Origin: Arthrobacter sp. V1I7
GTDB taxonomy: Bacteria > Actinomycetota > Actinomycetes > Actinomycetales > Micrococcaceae
Assembly (NCBI RefSeq): GCF_030817015.1
Contig: NZ_JAUSYS010000001.1
Location: 744,001 to 808,000, forward strand
Reading direction: 5' to 3'
DNA: 64,000 nt
Within the stretch, counting starts at the first letter, position 1. Each line of letters begins with the position of its first letter. Made by a program: the position numbers and the translations under genes. Of the stretch, positions 60,360 through 64,000 are shown one piece after another. A model generated the notes under the pieces. That model was not told the DNA's origin. It saw only the letters and a list, made by a program, of their open reading frames with translations, and did not search any database.

Positions 60360-61668
60360 TCGCCACCGGGGTGAAGCGGGGACCCTGCTCGGCGCCCAGC
60401 TCGTCTTCAACCTCGGCTTTTATGCAGTCATTCCCTTTCTTGCCGGCGCCATGGGCGACGATTATGGCCTGGACGCCGTCGCCGTCGGGCTTGTCCTGGG
60501 TGCCCGCACGTTCAGCCAGCAAGGGATGTTCCTGCTCGGTGGCCTCCTGTCAGACCGTTGGGGCGCCCGCCGGGCAATCCTGATAGGTTGCCTCGTCCGC
60601 ATCTCCGGCTACGCCGCGCTGGCGGCAGCATCGGATTTCAGCTTGTTCCTCCTCGGGGCGGTGCTCACCGGCGCCGGAGGGGCCCTGTTCTCGCCGGCTC
60701 TTGAGTCCCAGTTATCCCAAGCCGACCGCGCGACCGACGGCTCCGGCCCGGCCGGAGGGAAAAAGGGCCGGCGGTCTGTGTTCGTCTGGTTATCGGTCAC
60801 CGGGGAAATCGGTGCGCTGCTCGGACCGCTGCTGGGAGCCTCCCTGCTGGGCTGGGGATTCGATGCCGCGCTGGCCCTCGGCATGGGAATCTTCAGCGTC
60901 GTCACCGTTTCGCTCTGGTTCCGTCTCCCGGCCGATGCGTCCTGCAGGCCCCCAAGAGCAGTCGCCTCGGAGCCGGAAGTCCCACGCAACGGGCACCACG
61001 GGGCACTCGATTGTCTGAGGAACCGGCGCTTCGTCCTGTTCTGCGTGCTGGCCAGCACCAACATGCTGGCCTACAACCAGCTCTATTTCGCCGTTCCTCT
61101 TGAGCTTGGCCGTCGCGGTCTGGACGGCTCGTGGCTGGCGATGCTCTTCCTGCAGGCATCCGTCCTGACCCTGGTCCTGCAACTCCCGGTCTCGGCGATC
61201 GGCCATCGGCTGGGTCCCGGCCGGGCGTTGTCGGTTGGCTTCGTACTGCTCAGCGCCGCATTTATTGCAGCCGCGCTGACCTCTGAGCACGCCGGGTCGT
61301 CCGGAAACTCGATAGCCCCGATGGCGGCCACCATCGCCCTCCTGATCTTGGGCCATATGCTCCTCACCCCTACTATCCTGTCCGTGATCCCGAGATTCCT
61401 TCCTGGCGAAGGGCCAGCATCCGGGCGGGGTGCTTACTACGGACTGGCGGCGAGTTGCGGCGGTATCTCCGTGCTGGTCGGCAACGCAGTGATGGGGCAG
61501 TTGGTGGACCTCACCGATCGGCTCAACTGGTGGCCAGGCACCCCCTGGGTGCCGCCGGTCCTGCTCGCATTCCTGTCGGCGCTGGCGCTCCCTCGGGTGC
61601 TGCTAACGAAAGCCTCGCCCTCAAGCGTTTCGTCGCGGACGCTTCCGGCATCCACCGCGGAAGCATAG
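60349..61668 (+). CDS. MFS transporter of the iron-box operon
   Basis: A 439-residue 12-helix MFS protein of DHA1-like type (LVFNLGFYAVIPFLAGAMGDDYGLDAVAVGLVLGAR; GLLSDRWGARRAILIGCLVR carries motif A). The start lies inside the ATPase stop region (ATG 60349; GGAGTG about 11 nt upstream), so it is translated with the ABC genes. An Opp-type importer with an MFS protein recalls the staphylopine Cnt system, where CntE exports the metallophore; export here is inferred. No biosynthetic gene for a metallophore lies in the window. Confidence 0.82.
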   Translation: MPFSRHRGEAGTLLGAQLVFNLGFYAVIPFLAGAMGDDYGLDAVAVGLVLGARTFSQQGMFLLGGLLSDRWGARRAILIGCLVRISGYAALAAASDFSLFLLGAVLTGAGGALFSPALESQLSQADRATDGSGPAGGKKGRRSVFVWLSVTGEIGALLGPLLGASLLGWGFDAALALGMGIFSVVTVSLWFRLPADASCRPPRAVASEPEVPRNGHHGALDCLRNRRFVLFCVLASTNMLAYNQLYFAVPLELGRRGLDGSWLAMLFLQASVLTLVLQLPVSAIGHRLGPGRALSVGFVLLSAAFIAAALTSEHAGSSGNSIAPMAATIALLILGHMLLTPTILSVIPRFLPGEGPASGRGAYYGLAASCGGISVLVGNAVMGQLVDLTDRLNWWPGTPWVPPVLLAFLSALALPRVLLTKASPSSVSSRTLPASTAEA

Positions 61669-61795
61669 CCGACGGCGACGGGACCGAGCGGGCCGGGATC
61701 GGCAGCTCGCCGCCCAGACCCGTCAACTGCTGCCGGCTCCGGCCTCGACGGCTTCGCCGTGGTGGACGAGCGGTGGGCGCCGAATGCCCCTGTCC

Positions 61796-62407
61796 TCAGC
61801 GGGACAGTTTCTGGGTGTCCGGCTGCGGGTCGCCGATGTGGCCGGGTGCGTTGGCCGCCAGGACGCGCTCGACGAACGCGCCGTACTCCTCCATGTAGTG
61901 GCGGAGGAATGCGGCAGTGGATTCGTCCCTGATCTCGCCGTCGTTGCCGAACACATCGGGGTTGAACTTCACGTACGCCTCCGGGGCGTTGAGCTGGGGG
62001 GCGTCGAGGAAGCTCAGCACGGCGCGCATGGAGGACTGCATCACGGCGGTGCCGATGCTCCCGGGCGAGGCGCCGATGATGCCGGTGGGTTTGCGGGCGA
62101 ACGAGTTGGTGCCCCAAGGACGCGAGCCCCAGTCGATGGCGTTCTTCAACGCCCCCGGAATGGAGCGGTTGTATTCGGGCGACACGAAGAGGATGCCGTC
62201 GGAGGCTTCGACGGCGTCCTTTAGGGCTCGGCCTTCCGGCGGGAAATCGGCGTCATAGTCGTAGCTGTATAGCGGCAGGTCCTTGATGGGGATCTCCATG
62301 AATTCGAGATCCTCCGGTGCGAGCTTGATCAGGGCCCTGGACAGAGTCCTGTTGATGGAGCCGCTGGCCAGGCTTCCGACGAAATAGCCGATCTTGTACG
62401 TTGCCAT
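61796..62407 (-). CDS. NADPH-dependent FMN reductase
   Basis: A 203-residue flavodoxin-like flavoprotein. Motifs: YFVGSLASGSINRTLSRAL (phosphate site) and ILFVSPEYNRSIPGALKNAIDWGSRPWG (flavin/dimer motif typical of the SsuE/azoreductase-like NADPH-FMN reductases). It may reduce flavins, quinones or ferric chelates. AAGGAAC precedes the ATG. It converges with the MFS gene of the iron operon. Confidence 0.88.
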   Translation of the reverse strand: MATYKIGYFVGSLASGSINRTLSRALIKLAPEDLEFMEIPIKDLPLYSYDYDADFPPEGRALKDAVEASDGILFVSPEYNRSIPGALKNAIDWGSRPWGTNSFARKPTGIIGASPGSIGTAVMQSSMRAVLSFLDAPQLNAPEAYVKFNPDVFGNDGEIRDESTAAFLRHYMEEYGAFVERVLAANAPGHIGDPQPDTQKLSR

Positions 62408-62615
62408 GAGCTTGTTCCTTCCCAGGGCCGGAACTCCGGCCAGGTCGACGATGCGGGTGCTCCGGGCCGGGCGGAAGCCGGCCCACCCCCAAGTTCAACA
62501 CGGAGGACCCGCCAGAGACAGGCTTGCCGCAGATTTTCCAGCAGACCGGAGGGAATCGGAGCCGGGCAGAACGTCGCTGAAGACAGCCCGGCGGCTGGCG
62601 AGCTGCAGAACCGGT

Positions 62616-62643
62616 CGGGCCATAATAATCGGGCCATAATAAT
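62616..62643. repeat. 14-bp tandem duplication, A/T-rich
   Basis: CGGGCCATAATAAT occurs twice head to tail. On the minus strand it reads ATTATTATGGCCCG, about 210 nt upstream of the FMN reductase start, so it could be a paired operator. Confidence 0.75.
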
Positions 62644-62674
62644 AGGACCGGCGCGGCGGCATACGTCGGGTCAA

Positions 62675-62748
62675 CGGGATGTATTGCAGTTGGGTAGCGC
62701 ACCTGGACGGGGGGGGCAGGGCGGCAGGTTCAAGTCCTCCCATCTCGA
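62675..62748 (+). pseudogene. Decayed tRNA-Pro (GGG)
   Basis: CGGGATG at the 5' end pairs with CATCTCG at the 3' end (one G-U). D-region AGTTGGGTAGCGCACC and the T-loop GGTTCAAGTCC are recognisable. The anticodon arm has become CCTG-N11-CAGG with a run of eight G, so the 7-nt loop is lost, and the D- and T-stems are mismatched. It resembles actinobacterial tRNA-Pro(GGG) and is not expected to function. Confidence 0.6.
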
Positions 62749-62961
62749 CGGTGCGGGCCGGAAACGGCAGAGAACAACCTGGGTCAGTGCGCTGGCCGTG
62801 TTGGGCGCATACTCCGCGGAGTCATACCAATGACTCAGGTGGCCCGCACTTTTACCTGCCCGGCCGGTTTTCCTGGCGCTGAGATCCTTGGCAGCACTGG
62901 CGGGCCCAAGCGAGTCCATGCTGTGATGCCAGGACCTATGGCAGAATCCCTGCCGGCCACC

Positions 62962-64000
62962 TTACGTCGCCGCGGCGGGAGCGATGTTGTGGTTGAGGCG
63001 GAAGACATTCTCGGGGTCGTAGCGGGCCTTCACGGAGGCCAGCCGGTCGTAGTTCACTCCGTATGCTGCCCGCACGCGCTCCTGCTCCGTTCCACCAAGA
63101 TTGTTCACGTACACCGCTGCCTGGAGGTAGGGGCTCATCGCCTCGAAGCAGCGGCGCGTCCAAGCGATATTCCTGTCGGAGTCGGCCGTATCCTCCCACT
63201 GGGACACGATCAGGAAGTCGTAATGACGATCACGGTGGGCAAAAGCTGTGGCCCGCGGGTCCACCCGACTGGCCGCCCCGGTCATCTGCTGAAATCCGAT
63301 GCCCGTATAGGGTGACGGGCTCGTTGCTGCGAACTCCAGCAGTGCCTCGATGGCACCGTCGGTGATGTCCTTGAGATAGCTTGATTTCCAGTAATGCTGG
63401 CGCCCGGCGGGGGCACCAGCGTCGTGCGCGCGCTGGAACGCCAGATAGGGCAGAGGTCGAAATTCCCCCTCGACAGGCTTGCCGAAGTTCCGCAGCGGCT
63501 GGAGGGTGAGCTCTCCCTCATGGAGCGGGCCGCAGTAGCACGCTGCTATCGAGACGACGGGCCGCCCCTCTGCATCCCGGCCTACTGAGGCGCTGGTGGA
63601 CAGTTCATCGGGTGCACCGCTCGAAAATTCGTAGTAGAAGCGCAACGCTGCCCTGGCCTGCTCCGCCGGGAAGACCAGCCCGCCGGCGAGCACAGTGCTG
63701 ACCGGGTGGAGCTGGTAAGTCAGTGAGGTAACGACGCCGAAATTGCCCCCGCCCCCGCGCAAGGCCCAGTAGAGATCCTCGTGTTCGGCAGGGCTGGCCG
63801 TCAGGAAGTCCCCGTCTGCGGTAACGATATCGGCCGCGAGCACATTGTCGCAGGAGAGACCATATTTGCCGTTCAGCCAGCCCAGACCACCGCCGAGCGT
63901 AAGGCCGGCAATGCCAGTGACGGAGATTACTCCCAATGTGGTGGCCAACCCAAAGGCCTGGGTTTCATGGTCGAATTCACGGAGCAACAATCCCGTCTGT
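62962..64000 (-). CDS. FAD-linked oxidase of the BBE type, cut by right edge
   Basis: The C-terminal 340 or so residues of an FAD-binding_4/BBE (berberine-bridge-like) oxidoreductase. The FAD domain region TGIAGLTLGGGLGWLNGKYGLSCDN, DLYWALRGGGGNFGVVTSLTYQL and the C-terminal BBE motif RYDPENVFRLNHNI are visible. The N-terminal FAD motif with the covalent His lies beyond position 64000. Family members oxidise sugars, alcohols or secondary metabolites. The frame is open to the window edge. Confidence 0.87.
   Translation of the reverse strand, partial: QTGLLLREFDHETQAFGLATTLGVISVTGIAGLTLGGGLGWLNGKYGLSCDNVLAADIVTADGDFLTASPAEHEDLYWALRGGGGNFGVVTSLTYQLHPVSTVLAGGLVFPAEQARAALRFYYEFSSGAPDELSTSASVGRDAEGRPVVSIAACYCGPLHEGELTLQPLRNFGKPVEGEFRPLPYLAFQRAHDAGAPAGRQHYWKSSYLKDITDGAIEALLEFAATSPSPYTGIGFQQMTGAASRVDPRATAFAHRDRHYDFLIVSQWEDTADSDRNIAWTRRCFEAMSPYLQAAVYVNNLGGTEQERVRAAYGVNYDRLASVKARYDPENVFRLNHNIAPAAAT

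Larger units (their letters stand above)
62408..62961. other. Noncoding region with a tandem repeat and tRNA relic
   Basis: No gene is supported on either strand over these 554 bp. It contains GGCCGGA/TCCGGCC (62427-62442), a 14-bp perfect tandem duplication (62616-62643) and a decayed tRNA-Pro (62675-62748). It separates the divergent FMN reductase and FAD oxidase genes, both on the minus strand. Confidence 0.6.

Noticed and set aside
55353..61668. Simple dipeptide or nickel importer
   Set aside because: The protein families allow it, but the near-consensus iron box and coupled MFS gene point to iron-chelate traffic; kept only as an alternative.
1..64000. CRISPR array or recognisable phage-defence system
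   Set aside because: No regularly spaced repeats and no Cas, restriction-modification, BREX, CBASS or toxin-antitoxin pairs were recognised.

Overview
The window is a chromosomal segment from a high-GC actinobacterium, most likely a member of the Micrococcaceae (Arthrobacter/Pseudarthrobacter type). The evidence is the strong G/C bias at third codon positions, the DUF222-HNH gene, an MptB-type mannosyltransferase, the GAF regulator/ExaC-type dehydrogenase/DUF779 set, and many genes that start 6-7 nt after a -10-like hexamer with no ribosome-binding site (leaderless architecture). The assignment is by family recognition only. Most of the window is ordinary housekeeping and catabolic gene content; the unusual parts are described below.

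1-14.8 kb: a frameshifted, edge-truncated RarD-type permease; an FprA-type ferredoxin reductase; a GAF/winged-helix regulator followed by an ExaC-type aldehyde dehydrogenase and DUF779 protein, with two abutting dyads (one CRP/GlxR-like) between regulator and dehydrogenase; an amino-acid permease; a DUF222-HNH protein; a DUF2461 protein; a fur-katA operon behind a Fur-like inverted repeat; a frameshifted MFS transporter; HtpX.

14.77-16.43 kb: a decayed integrated element between htpX and yajQ. It is bounded by perfect 24-bp direct repeats of the yajQ 3' end. It carries a small secreted protein with its own RBS and terminator, and a tyrosine-integrase pseudogene that has lost its N-terminus and central catalytic part.

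16.4-30.5 kb: YajQ, tRNA-Tyr, a lipoprotein, several small proteins, a MerR-family C-terminal relic, an MgtC-like membrane protein, a thioesterase, thioredoxin, acyl-CoA synthetase, VOC proteins, an AlkA-like glycosylase, and the transsulfuration pair cystathionine beta-synthase and cystathionine gamma-synthase.

30.5-38.9 kb: two tandem paralogous GT87 mannosyltransferase-like genes, both of which appear to start at ATT behind a good Shine-Dalgarno sequence, converging with an MptB homologue. Then a probably leaderless hxlR-MFS operon and a complete IS110-family transposase whose ribosome-binding site can be sequestered by an upstream complementary sequence.

38.9-50.2 kb: an acyl-CoA dehydrogenase; a three-gene operon (tail-anchored DUF1190-like protein, glutathionylspermidine-synthase-like ATP-grasp enzyme, APC permease); a MOSC protein; a DEAD-box helicase with a long leader; tRNA-Thr and tRNA-Met; an OatA-like acyltransferase; an NAD(P)-binding protein.

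50.2-64 kb: a divergent ROK regulator and GH13 glucosidase (with an aldo/keto reductase in operon); a CitE-like lyase; then a five-gene operon (oligopeptide-type ABC importer plus MFS transporter) directly under a near-consensus DtxR/IdeR iron box, the best candidate here for a little-described system (iron-regulated metallophore uptake/export). The window ends with an FMN reductase, a decayed tRNA-Pro(GGG), and an FAD-linked oxidase cut by the right edge.
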